Part shown: positions 23,977 to 36,889 of the stretch, piece after piece
Layout: every line of letters starts with the position of its first letter
Position numbering within the stretch: position 1 is the stretch's first letter
NCBI GenBank assembly: GCA_016490735.1
Contig: JAEMWC010000014.1
Location: forward strand, 1,272,501 to 1,336,500
DNA from: Pachyseris speciosa
Lineage: Eukaryota > Cnidaria > Anthozoa > Scleractinia > Pachyseridae
Direction: 5' to 3'
Length of the DNA stretch: 64,000 nt
The notes under the pieces: generated by a model
What the model was told of the DNA's origin: nothing
The model's input: only the letters and a program-made list of their open reading frames with translations
Database searches by the model: none
Position numbers and translations under genes: made by a program

Positions 23977-24480
23977 CTACATTGCCTTTTGCCCACAGCC
24001 ACCTCCAGAAGGATAAAAATTATCTGGAACTTTTCGGCCTCCATCCAGATCTGCGTGAATTACAAGACTACCATTTGCCTCGCTCCCGGAAACATTCATC
24101 CTTGCACAAGACACTCCCACTGAGTTAAACTTATTTATTTGATAGTCGATTAGAGGTTTGAGCGGCGAAACCACAATTTATTACAACTGACTTGTCCTTT
24201 GAGTTCTTTGCAGCGAGCTGATCGTAAAGCGACTTGAGGGTCCTTGAGAAATTAGTGATTTACCGTAACTAGTTGGGAGTATAATTAAGCAAACTCGGCC
24301 GTTGACAATAATCTCCTGCATTGCGTCTTTTTGCTTTGGTTTCAATTTGAAGTCTTCTTCTCTCTGGACCGCAAAAGCGATTGAAAAGCACTCTCGAAGT
24401 CCATTTATCTTTCGCTCATAAATCTCCCTTTCGGTTGGCCGTGGGAGATCTGGGTACGAGATTAGTATCATTCCTGGCCC
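23977..24480 (-). pseudogene. RecQ-like helicase fragment (copy A)
   Basis: Minus-strand frames read a helicase N-terminal motor segment in pieces. There is a Q-motif-like start LKPKQKDAMQEI, a Walker A-like LPTSYGKS (around 24265), then in another frame SPLKPLIDYQINKFNSVGVS, which matches motif Ia of RecQ-type helicases. The frames are interrupted, the distal motifs (DExH onwards) are absent and the fragment stops within a few hundred bases. It is a truncated, frameshifted copy. The same fragment occurs at 44822-45137. It may have moved as part of a transposon or by segmental duplication. Confidence 0.55.
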
Positions 24481-24494
24481 AATATCCCAAGGTG

Positions 24495-24797
24495 TAGCCT
24501 CCTTTGCAGCCTAACTTCGCAGCCGTTTTTTGTGTCGATCCTATTCTCCCTCCCACCAACGTCTGCTGAACCGAGCCGGACATTCCGTTCCCATTGTGTC
24601 TGAGTATCCAATCAGGAGGAACAATAGAACTGACACAAAAAACGGCTGCAAAGGAGACTACGGGAACTTAGCTACCGTAATTTAAAAGCCACGATGTAAT
24701 TGGTCAGTTCTTGGGATGGAATGTTCGGCTCGGTTCAGCAGACGTTGGTGGGTAGGGAGAGTAGGACCGACACAAACAACGGCTGCGAAGGAGGCTA
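24495..24797. mobile_element. 303-bp element of the TAGCCTCC family
   Basis: It starts TAGCCTCCTTTGCAGCC and ends GGCTGCGAAGGAGGCTA, with long terminal inverted repeats (about 90 bp per arm, sharing CAACGTCTGCTGAACCGAGC). The interior holds an extra copy of the terminus (24632-24661), suggesting internal rearrangement or nesting. There is no coding sequence. The target duplication is unclear. Confidence 0.65.
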
Positions 24798-24829
24798 TAC
24801 AAGTACAAGGTGTTGCCCAAATAGTTTTG

Positions 24830-25352
24830 TGATGAAGACTGGTACAATATAGTCTCTTCTACATTTACATTGTATTGTTTCAAGCTCCGTAATGAAAACT
24901 GTAGTTATCAGACGAAACCGGTCGGAGAATAAAGCTTGAGTCAACAAAATTTCGCTGCTGCGTGCTGCTCACCAGTAGCTTGTTAAGAAATCACCAGAAA
25001 GCTAATCCAGTTAGACGCGTCAGCTATTCTGGAAGCGTTTACGCCTTAGGGGGGTATCGTGCTCAGTTTTTGCTTCCCAAATTTAAAGGAGCTACGTCAC
25101 GATCTTTAGATTTTGAAAAGCTTAGCCTCAATTCAGTTTTCTAAAAGGTAATTTGTAATCCGTTTCAATCTTCTCCATCCTTCACCATCCTCGCCATATT
25201 TCCATTTATTCTCGTCTCTTTGGTGCTTATAAATTGTTATTTCACTGATTTAAATGCATTTCAGTATGTCTCTAATCATGACTCAAAATATCGTGACCGG
25301 CGAGCGCCTTTAAGGACTTGAGCTATAGCAAAAGGAAGATAATAATAAATCT
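24830..25352. other. Non-coding, faint repeat
   Basis: The stretch 24890-24980 (CAGACGAAACCGGTCGGA) resembles 25590-25680 at lower identity, so an old repeat is present. No gene is supported. Confidence 0.35.
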
Positions 25353-26411
25353 TCGCGACAAAGAGGAGTGGTATTCAAAACGTCTTTTAATCCCCAATCT
25401 CAACTGTATAGTTAGCTATAAATCTACTAACACGTAAGCCCCAAAATTTCTGACAAAATTAAACGTTACACATTCTACGCAGGATCTTAGTCATAACCTG
25501 CACGTATTTCCTAAGGGTGTTATTAAACGGTTATGTATAAATAAGTCCCACATGAGTAATCTCGTTTCAAACTTCCTGGTGAAGTCTGTAGTTAACAGAC
25601 GAAACCGTTCGGATAATAATTAAACCTCAGTTCCACAAGATTTTGATTCTTTGTGCTGCTCACTAGTACCTTGTTAAGCAGGTGAAAAATTGTGAGTCTT
25701 TGAGTTTGCTAAATCTTTTGACAATTTGCTAAAATAGTTTTAGTCTTTTTAATTCTATCCCACCCGGTTTACCAAATATCGTTCCTTAGGGAGCGAATGA
25801 AGTGAAAACCTGCAACTTTCTATAATCCCGGATTATGGTTGAAATGAACCATTGTTATTGCCAAATAATCGTTGTTTAGACTTAATCACCCGTAAACTGA
25901 CCAAAACTCCCAATTTTCATTGAAAATGACCGTTAATTCTTTTGCAAAACCAAGAAACGCCCTCTGACAACACAAAAAAAGAAACGCAACATCGTCTTGA
26001 AGTTTTTAAGACAAAAATTCCTTTAGAAGGTTAAAGTCTACATTGGCAGCAAACTTCGACTCCACTTCCAATTTGTTCCACATTATATTTTCCTGTTCAT
26101 GTCTTCAGCGCGACGTGGATAAAGTTATTGGATTTTAATTGCTCTCAATGGTCTGTAATTTTCGCGTTTGTAACCCAAACGAATTCTGGGAAATTCTTGC
26201 TTAACCAAATCAAATCAAATCAAATTTATATAACTCAACTCAAATATTTACATTAAGTACACAGGCAAATAATATAAATAACAAATACGTTAGAATGATC
26301 TTAGGTGAGTGAGTTAGGACTCATTTTATCAAAATTGCCTGGCCAACAAAAAAATACGACAAAACAAAGGTTCATAAAGGTTTATTAAAATAAAATGAAT
26401 AGAAATATAAC
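25353..26411. repeat. Duplicated block, copy 1 (matches 52.3-53.4 kb)
   Basis: About 1.06 kb nearly identical to 52321-53363. It includes about 850 bp of unrecognised sequence and then the 3' end of a minus-strand LINE, with a (AAATC)n tail near 26206-26226. At 26411 the LINE is cut off and DIRS-derived sequence begins, whereas in the other copy the LINE continues. Confidence 0.8.
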
Positions 26412-26591
26412 CTTTTCCCTTGAGAGCAATACGGGTGTATCTGCCATCGAATCTGTTGTTTATGGGATTAAATGGGGCCACGCGATGGCTGGGCGAAGCG
26501 ATCAAGTCTACCGTCGCTGTTTCGATCAGTAGTCTAACTGAGAATCTTACCCAAGTGATCGAGTCCAAGCTTGGCAGTTTTGCTCAGCGTT
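26412..26591 (+). repeat. Inverted scrambled pieces of the DIRS element
   Basis: Two fragments are joined in the orientation opposite to the main element. 26412-26489 matches part of the recombinase N-terminal region (27535-27617), and 26490-26591 matches part of gag (about 31225-31320). The join continues directly into the TGGATTATGGTCTGAGAGTA block that is also found at 30629. Confidence 0.7.
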
Positions 26592-26836
26592 GGATTATGG
26601 TCTGAGAGTAACGCCATAAACCCGCTTTAATGAGCAACAATACAGCATAACAGCAACTAAAATAATATACAGTGAGTAAGTGAGCCAGGGTGGCCAGAAA
26701 AAACCTGCCCTCAAAAAACCCCGCAGGGAAAAAATGACAGGAAATCTGGGACGGGCCAGGCACCACTTACGTCCCCCGCCAGGACCATTATACAAATTAG
26801 ATAACAAAGAATTAAAAAATAGACATACTATGAAAT

Positions 26837-27939
26837 TTACAGCAAAAGAGACTTAGAGACGCTTAAACGATCCTTAACCGTATGCTTAATATACCTATTC
26901 TTTGAGGAAGGGCATCTCCACTCAGTATGCAGGTCAAGGAAATCTCCCGGTATGCGCCTGCAAGCAGGATTAGAAGCGGCGCCGGACTTCATACTATGCG
27001 TGCCGTATTTGCAAACGTCATCAACAAAAGGTTCAATGTGCTTCTTGAATTCCGCCCTAAGAGTGGAAATAGATACCCCCTACTAGCGTGAAAATACTCC
27101 TTAGATTTAGACTTTATAATACGACGCAAAAGCGGATAAGAAGACTTAGACTGCGGCAAAACCTTCAACAACCTTTCAGTTGTGGAGACTGGGCAAGTAG
27201 ACTTCCCAGATCTAGCAAGAAAAGAAGTGTAACCCTCACGATACTGGTCGTTCTTCCGTTTGGCTACATAAATGGACATGTGGTCGCTATAAATAGAGAT
27301 GTCTCGAAGGCAAAAACTATTGATCTCGTCTATGCGAAAAAACCCAAAGAAACCAACTAGCAAAATAAACAAAAAACGAAGGCAAGCAAGAGAGACACTC
27401 GAAACATAACAATCAGCAATGGCTTGCACCGTATCAATGGACAAAGGCTTTTTCGGCCGAAGAGGACGTGCTAATTTCCTCTTGGCGCCCTCTAGAGACG
27501 ATTGAAGAAGGGGATGACTAATGGAGCAGACTTCAAACTTAGCCATCGCGTGGCCCCATTTAATTCCAGAAACAAAAGATTCGATGGCAGATACACCCGT
27601 ATTGTTCTCAAGGGAAAAGCCAGTAAGTTCGGTAATAAAAAGCGCAACATACAACGGCTTAGCCGGAATGACAGGAACGCCGCTCTTGGACGACGCCCAC
27701 TCAAGCCACCTCAACCAGCCCGATTTGCACTTCGCAACGGTGGGAGGTGCTCTGGATCCCAACAGCAACTGGAGAAGACCTGGAGCCAAACTGCGAAGTG
27801 ATGGGTCCTCCAAAACCGCAGCGTTACTCCATATCCCGGAAAACAACACATCTGAAAAAGAAAAAGGAGATGAACAAACGAAAACAGAGAGGTAAAAACA
27901 TAAGTTGCTACAGAAGTAAACTACGAAAATAATAAGCAC
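26837..27939 (-). pseudogene. DIRS tyrosine recombinase, frameshifted
   Basis: The frame 27939-26989 encodes the N-terminal SAM-like and catalytic start of a tyrosine recombinase. The first catalytic Arg lies in FFRIDEI, and a basic beta-hairpin follows (KRKNDQYREG). After a one-base frameshift near 26995 the next frame supplies the rest: YGTHSMKSG (the H-x-x-R box with Lys in place of Arg), HTEWR (the H/W position) and the Tyr nucleophile in NRYIK, with a stop at 26837-26839. The likely true exon begins at 27851, after a TTTTTCAG acceptor, so the first 29 codons of the open frame are intron. The frameshift and the Arg-to-Lys change predict an inactive enzyme. Confidence 0.8.
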
Positions 27940-28208
27940 GCGGGCTAGCTAGGAAATGCACAGACTAAACAAAAAGCAAATAGCCAAATAGGACAAGAAA
28001 GAAACCAGAATAGCAAGCCAGACACCAGACCCGATAAGCTAAAAAGCTCGGGCCGCAACTAAAAGGCGGCGCGTGAGGCCAAAACTCACGCCAAAAAAGG
28101 AGCCCCAAGAGGTCAAATCACGCCTCCCAAAAAAAATGCCAAATCAGGCAAAAAACGTGCTAAAACAGGCCAAAAACATGCCAAACAGGGCTGAAGTAAC
28201 GAACTCAC
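27852..28208 (-). other. Putative intron between RNase H and recombinase
   Basis: Donor GTGAGT (28208-28203, after TTTTAG) and acceptor TTTTTCAG (27853-27852) bound 357 nt, with a long pyrimidine tract before the acceptor. The frames on either side do not close by one base, so either this copy has another indel or the two reading frames are normally separate. DIRS and Penelope-like elements are known families that can retain introns. Confidence 0.45.
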
Positions 28209-29109
28209 CTAAAATCTAAACGCAAAACCAGCATCCTGAATTTCGGGCAACCGCGGAAAACGGACGGGCGGGTCCTATAAATCTGCTTCTGCCCAGGTCC
28301 TTCCAGCAGAAGATCATGAACGGCAGGGAGAACAAACACCTCTACAACAAAGGACTTGAAATTAGAAGACCCCGCCCGTAAAAAAGGCCAAAAATAAGAC
28401 GACGGCCATTCGGGGATAATCAAGGTCCCATGGCTTGAGCAAGACATGAGAAGACGAACAGAATCAACAATGAGGCACACTGGGGGACACAGCCAATTGT
28501 TCTCGCCGCTCCAATCCTGTACCAAGGCATCAACCCCGCTGCAACCGGGGGAGGCAAACTTAGAGTTAAACCGCGGGAGCTGGGCGTTGTAATAGGCTGC
28601 AAAACGGTCGATTGTGTGAGGACCCCATTTAGCATCAAGGAGGCGAAAAACGGATGGGTTGACGCTCCAGTCGTCCTGATCAATAAATCTACTAAGGAGA
28701 TCAGCTTTCTCGTTTAGAGACCTGGGAATCCACTGAGCTTCAAGGGTTATACCTTGCGAAAGACAAAAATCAAAAATGCTTAAAGCAACTGACTGGAGGT
28801 GAGCTTTAGAACTACCAACGGAAACGATTCTAGCTGCGCACTGACTGTCGGTAAAAACCTTCACCATCTTGCGCCTCAGCTGCTCCACAAAGGACAATAA
28901 CACGTAATAAATGGCTTTTAATTCGGGAAACGTAGAACTCAGACCTAGGTCCCCCGACGAGAACATGCCGCTAGCCGTAACCCCATCTAAGGAGGCTGAA
29001 AAACCGCCAAAACCGAAGTCGCTAGCATCAGAAAAAATAACCGTAGACGAAACAGGGGGAGGACGAAGAGAGTAGCCGTTGAATAAGCCAATGTTACTAT
29101 ACCAAAAAT

Positions 29110-30148
<1,039 letters not shown>

Positions 30149-30151
30149 GCC

Positions 30152-30358
30152 TCAAATTAAACGGCCCTTGACACCGCAGCTGGTGTTTTTACAACTAAAT
30201 TCGTAGCGACTACTAAATAAGCAAGAAAAGTCAAACTCAACTTGAGAGTGAAGGTCATCCTCCGACACCGGGTCCACGCCTAGTCGTTGACGGTGAGAAC
30301 CGTTTCTCGAGGAATCTGACTTAGCACAGAAGGCACTCAAATGACCAAGCTCCCCGCA
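30152..30358 (-). pseudogene. DIRS gag C-terminal exon with second half of zinc knuckle
   Basis: The exon begins with the codons for CGELGHLSAFC, the C-x4-H-x4-C part of a CCHC zinc knuckle, directly after an AG (30360-30359). The first Cys is encoded at the end of the upstream exon (CFK at 30719). The frame ends at 30152 and the polymerase begins in another frame just beyond, so a further frameshift is likely here. Confidence 0.65.
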
Positions 30359-30718
30359 CTATAAGATAGACGATGCAAAAAACAAAAGTTCTGTGAGCGG
30401 TGGCGTTGACAGAGCCGAAGGACGAATACTAATCATACACCTTTATAACAATATGCAAATAACTTAACACTCACGACAAAACACATCGAAACACTTACTA
30501 AATGAGCACCAAATTCCATACAGAACGTGCAGAAAACAACTCCGTAACTCCGTAACGCAAATATTTAGATATCCTGCACTAACTTGAAGAATTATAACAA
30601 AAAGACACCACAAATCGTGGAGAATATTGGATTATGGTCTGAGAGTAACGCCATAAACCCGAAGCCCAAAAACAAAGCTGGTAAGTAAGGCGAATGAAGG
30701 AACAAACATAATACTTAT
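30359..30718 (-). other. Putative intron splitting the gag zinc knuckle
   Basis: A 360-nt segment separates the codons for ...GHCFK and CGELGH... Its 5' end reads CAAG then ATAAGTATT, one base from the perfect donor GTAAGT. Its 3' end is CTTATAG. Precise removal restores a canonical CX2CX4HX4C knuckle in frame. The G-to-A change at the first intron base should block splicing. The interior contains a copy of the element's own 5'-terminal repeat. Confidence 0.6.
30384..30577. repeat. Internal copy of the DIRS right-terminal repeat
   Basis: This matches 31434-31630 in the same orientation (for example AAGTTCTGTGAGCGGTGGCG and AATGAGCACCAAATTCCATA) with small indels. It sits inside the putative gag intron. 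Confidence 0.8.
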
Positions 30719-31363
30719 CTTGAAACAGTGACCCAGACGGCGTGACTGGTTCAAATCCTTTCGGACTGACCGATCGCCTGCGGAGGATCCTGGAGAGTCG
30801 GAAAAAACAGCAGAAGCAGTAGGCTGCAGGGAAATTCTACGACCGGACAGGCGCGGCTGGCGACTACGCTTATCCCTGAATTTCTTCTCCGCTCTCCTCT
30901 CCGCCCGATGCATCTTTTTTCCTTCGTCAGAATCCGACGCTAATTCGTCTGAAAGGTACTCATTCACGGTTAGCTCACCAGACTCGCTCTTATCAGCTAA
31001 CTTAATGGCCTTCGCTCGCTTGGATACAATACTAGTACCTTCCTCTAGGACAGCTTTCAATTTGTCAAAAGACTTGGTTTGAAGGGCACCCGATGCTTCG
31101 TCAAATTTGTCCAGCACTTGAAGGGCGTGATCGAGCTGCTGTTGATTCCCTTTCCGTTTGCACGTGTAATTCTCGCGACGAGCCTTCTTAACAGCCTTCA
31201 CTACAGTAGCACCATTCTCTTCGGAAAAACGCTGAGCAAAACTGCCAAGCCTGGACTCGATCACTTGGGTAAGATTCTCAGTTAGACTACTGATCGAAGC
31301 AGCGACGGTAGACTTGATCGCTTCGCTGACTGTCGGATCCACGCTAGAAACACCAACGCCCAC
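30719..31363 (-). pseudogene. DIRS gag-like protein, N-terminal exon
   Basis: The frame has about 215 sense codons before the putative donor. It shows a helical, charged segment (TVSEAIKSTVAASISSLTEN, then a Lys/Arg-rich part around KAVKKARRENYTCKRKG), a middle acidic stretch (ELASDSDEGKK) and a basic Arg-rich tail (RAERRAEKKFRDKR) before GHCFK, the first Cys of the zinc knuckle. This composition is usual for nucleic-acid-binding gag-like proteins. The true start lies upstream in another frame (ATG at about 31402), so the 5' end is also frameshifted. Confidence 0.65.
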
Positions 31364-31433
31364 GGCGCCGATGAAGGCAAAGAAACCTCGTCCAGGCTCA
31401 TGTTAGCGAAAGGCTCAGTGAGCGACGGCAAGT

Positions 31434-31630
31434 TAAAGTTCTGTGAGCGGTGGCGTTGCCAGAGCCGAAGGACGAATACTAATCATACACAGACCTTTAT
31501 AACAATATGCAAATAACTTAACACTCACGACAAAACACATCGAAACACTTACTAAATGAGCACCAAATTCCATACAGAACGTGCAGAAAACAAATATCTG
31601 CTTAACTCCGTAACGCAAATATTTAGATAT
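31434..31630. repeat. Right-terminal repeat of the DIRS element
   Basis: This is the terminal 197 bp at the right edge of the element, repeated inside it at 30384-30577. The outer edge coincides with the first base of homology between unit B and unit A (31631 = 11909). Confidence 0.7.
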
Positions 31631-34600
31631 AATGTTTTAGCGATCGTCAAGGTAAAAGTGGTCAATAAATTTTCTGGCTGGATGATAACAAATCTTAAAC
31701 TTCAAGAAAAGCACGCAGTCATAATTTGCACTACAAATTTAAGGACAACTCCAACCATTCAACTAGCATTTACTTTGTCAATAGCAGCTCGTCTGTTTGG
31801 AAAAATTACACTCGTTTCGGATGTGTTGGCGGCAATTCGCACAAAGTGAATGAGTTCGCTTGTACCGGAGGTGAATTATTTGCCGTCTCGTTATCGCACG
31901 GATGTCAGCCGATCCCCTAGTTATCTCCACCCATGAAATAATTTTCAAGTCAGTGGTTTTTCTTTTATTATGGGGGAGGCTACAGGTGCCAAAAGCAAGG
32001 GCGTTTTACCGGTTAGCAGGTGGTTGTCCAGAAAATTAAAAAAAATTGCGAAATATATCACTAATTATAGTTCAAGGTCACCCTGAAGTAAGAGGCGTTA
32101 TAACCTACTGAAGGCTATAACTGTCTTCTTGTCAAGGCAGAGACAACTTTACCCTTTTCTTAGGCTAAATGGATTCTACCAAAAAAGCCTCCTTATGATT
32201 CACATTTCCAAGCCGTTCGCTAGTTGTTTTGGTGAAAGAGGCGTTAGTGGACAAATGTTATTGTGCGGATTAGTTATTCACTCAAATTAACCTACATACA
32301 GCAATAGCAACGTTGCTATCCCCTTTTGTTTCTCAAAACAGCCAGTTTCTTTTATAGCATGCTTAAAGACATTGTATGACCAGATTTAATATACGTACGA
32401 AAGATCTGAGGTCTCTTGGGAGTAGAGATCTCCGTATGTCTGCTGATTTGGGATGCACGTAAAAGCGACAGAAATTATGTAACAGCACCTGATTGTGTCT
32501 AAAATCTGCATACAGTCGATTGCGTGCAAGAAATTTATGCCGGTAAGCGCTTCGATGCAAAAACATATGTTAACTAAGTTTGCATTGATAAGTAAGAAAA
32601 TCAATCAAATCAAATCAAGGAGGAAGGAACTTTTCTTTTTGGAGGTGATAAGTGGACATGTATTTGAGAAGAAAGAGCTGATTGTCTCTGCCCATATGGG
32701 GAAAATGAGTAAGATACGCGCCACTATAGGGAACTGCCGCTGAACACATGTCAGTAGCACAAGCATGGGCGTATGAATCGGTGATTTTTGAGTCCTGATT
32801 TCGCAACCCTTGATCGTGCTGACTAAAGGTCAGTCAAGCTACGAATGACATACCACTGCTAAATATCACCACATTTCTTCTTCAAAGCTTACGTTTTCCT
32901 TACAATGCAGGACTGTGGCGGTGATTATTAGCAAAGATAAACACTCACATTATAGCGTTTTGTGATATTTTGGAGCAACATAAAATTCCCCAAAAGTTTA
33001 CGTTTTCCGTGTAATGCAGAACTGTATGATTTGGCAGTGATAGACAATCACACTAATGCGTTTTTGTAATCTTTTGGAGGACCTTGGAGCAATATAACAC
33101 TCACAAGGCTTATCACCTCCTCCCCCTTGGAGACTCTCTTGTACTGATCTTTTTTTTTTTTTTTTTTTTTTTTAATCATTTCTTGACTTTTGTAAGAAAA
33201 TCAATTTGCACTGAATAAATTATGAGATACGGGGACAATGGCTTCCCACCTTCACCCAAGTCGCCCATGCAAGACATCGCCTGGTTAAACGTCTGGTCTA
33301 GTATGAAAACTATCTGTGTTCCGTCTCGCAGTTTTTCAACGGAGATTCGGATCGTTGGTTTATTCATAAAACACTAGAACCCACAGCTTGACATCAACTG
33401 GTGCTGCGTGCTGTGAGGATAATTATCACTGGTTTCTCATGAGAAAATGGTCAACTCCGGACAGAGAAATTACACCTGTTCGCTTAGATAACGACGGCTA
33501 CCTTTTCAACTAAAAGACTTGGCGCAGCCAATTAAGCCGGATCATTGAATACCAAAAGTCGAAGACGGTTGAAATACTTTGAGAAAGGGAAGATTTGATG
33601 ATAGTGGTTAAGATTAATGGAAAGAGCAAGCTGACCGAATGTTCAGTCTCGGTTGGGAAAACACATAAGGGAACTCAGTGAAGTTGCGGAACGGATGCGA
33701 GTCAAAGAGAGTGCATGAGATTTTTTTTTTTTTTTTATAAAATGACAAGACGGTTTGAGATTCATCGTTTGTTTGAAAATTTGAACACGTTGGTGTTATT
33801 TGAGGGCGTAGGAGTGGTGCTAAGAGCTCCTCATGTACAGAGTCGGAGGTCAAACGATTATGCAATAGTTCCAATTTCCATACGGGTTAATTTTATAAGC
33901 TACGCCGCTCAACACTCTTCAAGAGCCCGAGTGCTATTCTGCGCGCGTCAGAGTTAAATGCCGAACTCGATCGTTGGTTAGACTTCGGAAAGGAGAGGGG
34001 TAACGGCTTTTCTTGCATGCATGAATGTACATAACGCTTGCGTGCATGTGGGTTTCTCCTGCTTACGCCGCCAGCTATAGACACGTCGGTTTCGCCGCAA
34101 ATGTTCCCGCTATCGATTTAAATCCCACGCAAGTGGCATTACCCACGCCGAGAATGGGAAATGGTGCTTGTATCGAAATGTATCGAGAATTTATTCATTG
34201 CTTGATTTTGTCTAGTGCCTTCATCAATTTGGTCTGTAAATAAAATCACTGCGCTTCAAGCAGATATTTGTGAAGCTTGTTTGCAATTTCAAAACTGATG
34301 TCTGGGATGTTTTCTAACTGCAGCGTCGTCCTTGGAGCAGCACGAGCTTGAATAGGTGACTCGTCACACGAAAACGGCCCCGTTAAACTTACAGCATTAC
34401 AAACGAAAGGGAATTACAGTTTTAAAAACAGCCAGAAGCGAATGATTCGCTTCTGCAAGATGCTGCTCACAAAACCCAACCCTATAAGTGTGGCTTTTTT
34501 AAAGGCACTATGTCGTGCATGGTGATTTTAATGTTTTTTAGGTCAAATTAAAACCAAGTACCCTCAAATGCCATTGAAGAGAAATTTTTTCAATAAATAA

Positions 34601-34928
34601 ATAGGATAATCTTGGTCCTCCACTTACAGCATGTCTTAATTGTAATCTATGCAAAAGGATGGATTTCCCTCAGTTTAACTAGGCTAGTTGTCAGCAAAAT
34701 TTTAGGGTATTCGGTTAGTTGCCAGTAAAACCCATCAGGTGAATGTTATTCGCTTATTACTTTGGACTTTGGACTTACAATAATTTGACCGGCGGAATTC
34801 AAATATTATGCGAAGGTCAACCGCATACAAAGGTTTCCATGAGCGATTTAGAAATCCCCCAAAACATTCCCATGTGATTTAATCAGATCATACAAGCATT
34901 AAGCCTCCGTTTTCTTCAGCATGGCAGA

Positions 34929-34959
<31 letters not shown>

Positions 34960-36561
34960 ATACCTGTAAAATATCATATTACTACCTTCCCGGGTAAGGA
35001 CTCTGTAATGGCTAATTTATGGACAAATTTATTGATCGCTTTTCATTCTTTCCTTCCCTCCTTCCATGAGCATCGTCACGACATAGTTTCCTTTTCTCCA
35101 CGTCCTCGAGTGCATGATGGGTAATGAGCGCAAACTGAGATGGGGGGGGGGGCGGGGGCAACTGTTCAATAGTTTGTAAGGAGTGAAATTCAAAAATGAA
35201 TAATTCTTTCTGAATTTATACTTGGGTTTGGGTTTCTATACAGTCACACTTTTGTATTTCTCACCATTTTGTCCTAATTGCGTCCCCATCGTGAAATCCA
35301 AGGCGTAAGATGGTCTACGGAAGTAAACAATTAAACATTTCTCTTCACACTGAACCAAGAAACTTTATGGACCGGCAACGCACAACTGTCTCAAATTTCA
35401 CCAGTTCCCGCGGCTTGGTTTTCATTTGAAGTCCTTGTTTTCGCTTCGCTTTCCGTAATCCGACTCAAACGTCTCGCGGGCACCCGTATAGCACTTAATT
35501 GTTTGGTTGGCTCATCCTGTAACGATGGATGAAAGTTTTCCAATCTTTTAGTGGCGGATCCAAGGCTTAAAGAAAGCACAGTTGTTTGATGAAAGCTGAA
35601 AATCCGCGTTTAATCACAATCAGAAACAAATCTAGACACCATCCCACAGGCAGCAAAAACTATAAGATCAACCGCGAGTAAACCGGCAAAATAATTTTGC
35701 TGGTAGGTAGCCGTTGCTTGCGTCGAACTGTATTAAAATTGCCAGGTGACGGCTGATATTGAGAATTAAGTTTGGCTCCTTACCCTTAGAGTCAAATTTG
35801 TTTACTTTCGACTGACTTACTTCGCAAAGAATAACGATATTTTGCGGCAAAATTTTAAGCTACTTTGATGCCGGGAAATCTCTTCAAATGGCCCGGAAGA
35901 AGGCGCCACAGCCATGTTAGATCCGTGATGAAGGAGACTACCGGAACAGGTTAAACCCCAAATGTCTTCAGTACTTTGAACTGCCCGGCATTAAAATAAA
36001 AATGTTGACTAATATTCTGATTTGAGTTCGGCCACCTTCAACGCATTCCGACCATTTTGACTGCACTGTCTGAAGATGACAAGCATGAATCACTAAACAA
36101 CATTAGAATAATCGGTATGCGGAATGCATGAAATTTAAGACTGATATGAAGAAAATACGAGTGGCGCTCGAGATGAAAGCGATTGGAAGGACAGTTTTGC
36201 GGACCTAAGACGGCCTTTTAGAAGAGTGCAATTTACTATTGCTTCCCTACCTCAAATCTTGTCTGAGATCACATTCTGACTGGAGTAGCTAAACCAGTAA
36301 CCCTTCGTTTGAAGTACTGTACCGAGCTTGCGTTACAGGAGGCTAGCCTCGTATTTTTTAAGTTGATGCTTCCCCAGTGTGCCAGCATACTTGTTACAAT
36401 GTTCGTCAACCAAATATTGCTAGAAATCACAATTACTGATTAAAGATGAGGCTATAACAGTTTTAGTAAATGTGCGAAAAGCTGAGATGTATGGGATGTT
36501 GCACACTTGCAACGAAGGAAATAGGAGACGTCTGCACGCAGGCTACATACATTCGATGCAG

Positions 36562-36567
36562 TTTATT
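36562..36567 (-). terminator. Poly(A) signal of family gene B
   Basis: AATAAA on the minus strand in the same conserved block as in gene A, about 325 nt past the stop. Confidence 0.55.
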
Positions 36568-36889
36568 TTGAATGTCAACGCATACTACAGTGAAATAATT
36601 TGAAACAATTCTTTACCCAAACAGCCGTCCCCTTACATTTCATTCTTCATATTACTGACTTAATCATGATCACTAATTTAATAGAAAGTAGATCTAAAGA
36701 AAACCTTCCCTAATTCTTAGTAAAGTCATAGAAATTTCAGTAAATTCATTAGTTTTCTAAACTACACACTCTACTAATCATCAGCAAAAAATAAAGCTGT
36801 AGATAGATTCTGATATCGGTGGCATCTTTGTTTAAATGTTGTTAAATTCCGTTTCATTTCAAAAGTAGTAAATGTTCTTGTCTTGACCT

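Larger units (their letters stand above)
11909..24480. repeat. Segmental duplication, unit A
   Basis: Sequence from 11909 onwards aligns by eye with 31631 onwards for more than 9 kb with few mismatches, then patchily to the RecQ-like fragment at 24 kb (matching 44.3-45.1 kb). Unit A holds family gene A at 17.9 kb. Relative to unit B it has extra stretches at about 15061-15776, 19187-19237 and 19317-19760. It lacks the B-only insertions at 38.5-39.7 kb and 40.7-41.0 kb. The stretch 21.67-23.6 kb is not shared with B, which carries a THAP transposon there. Confidence 0.85.
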
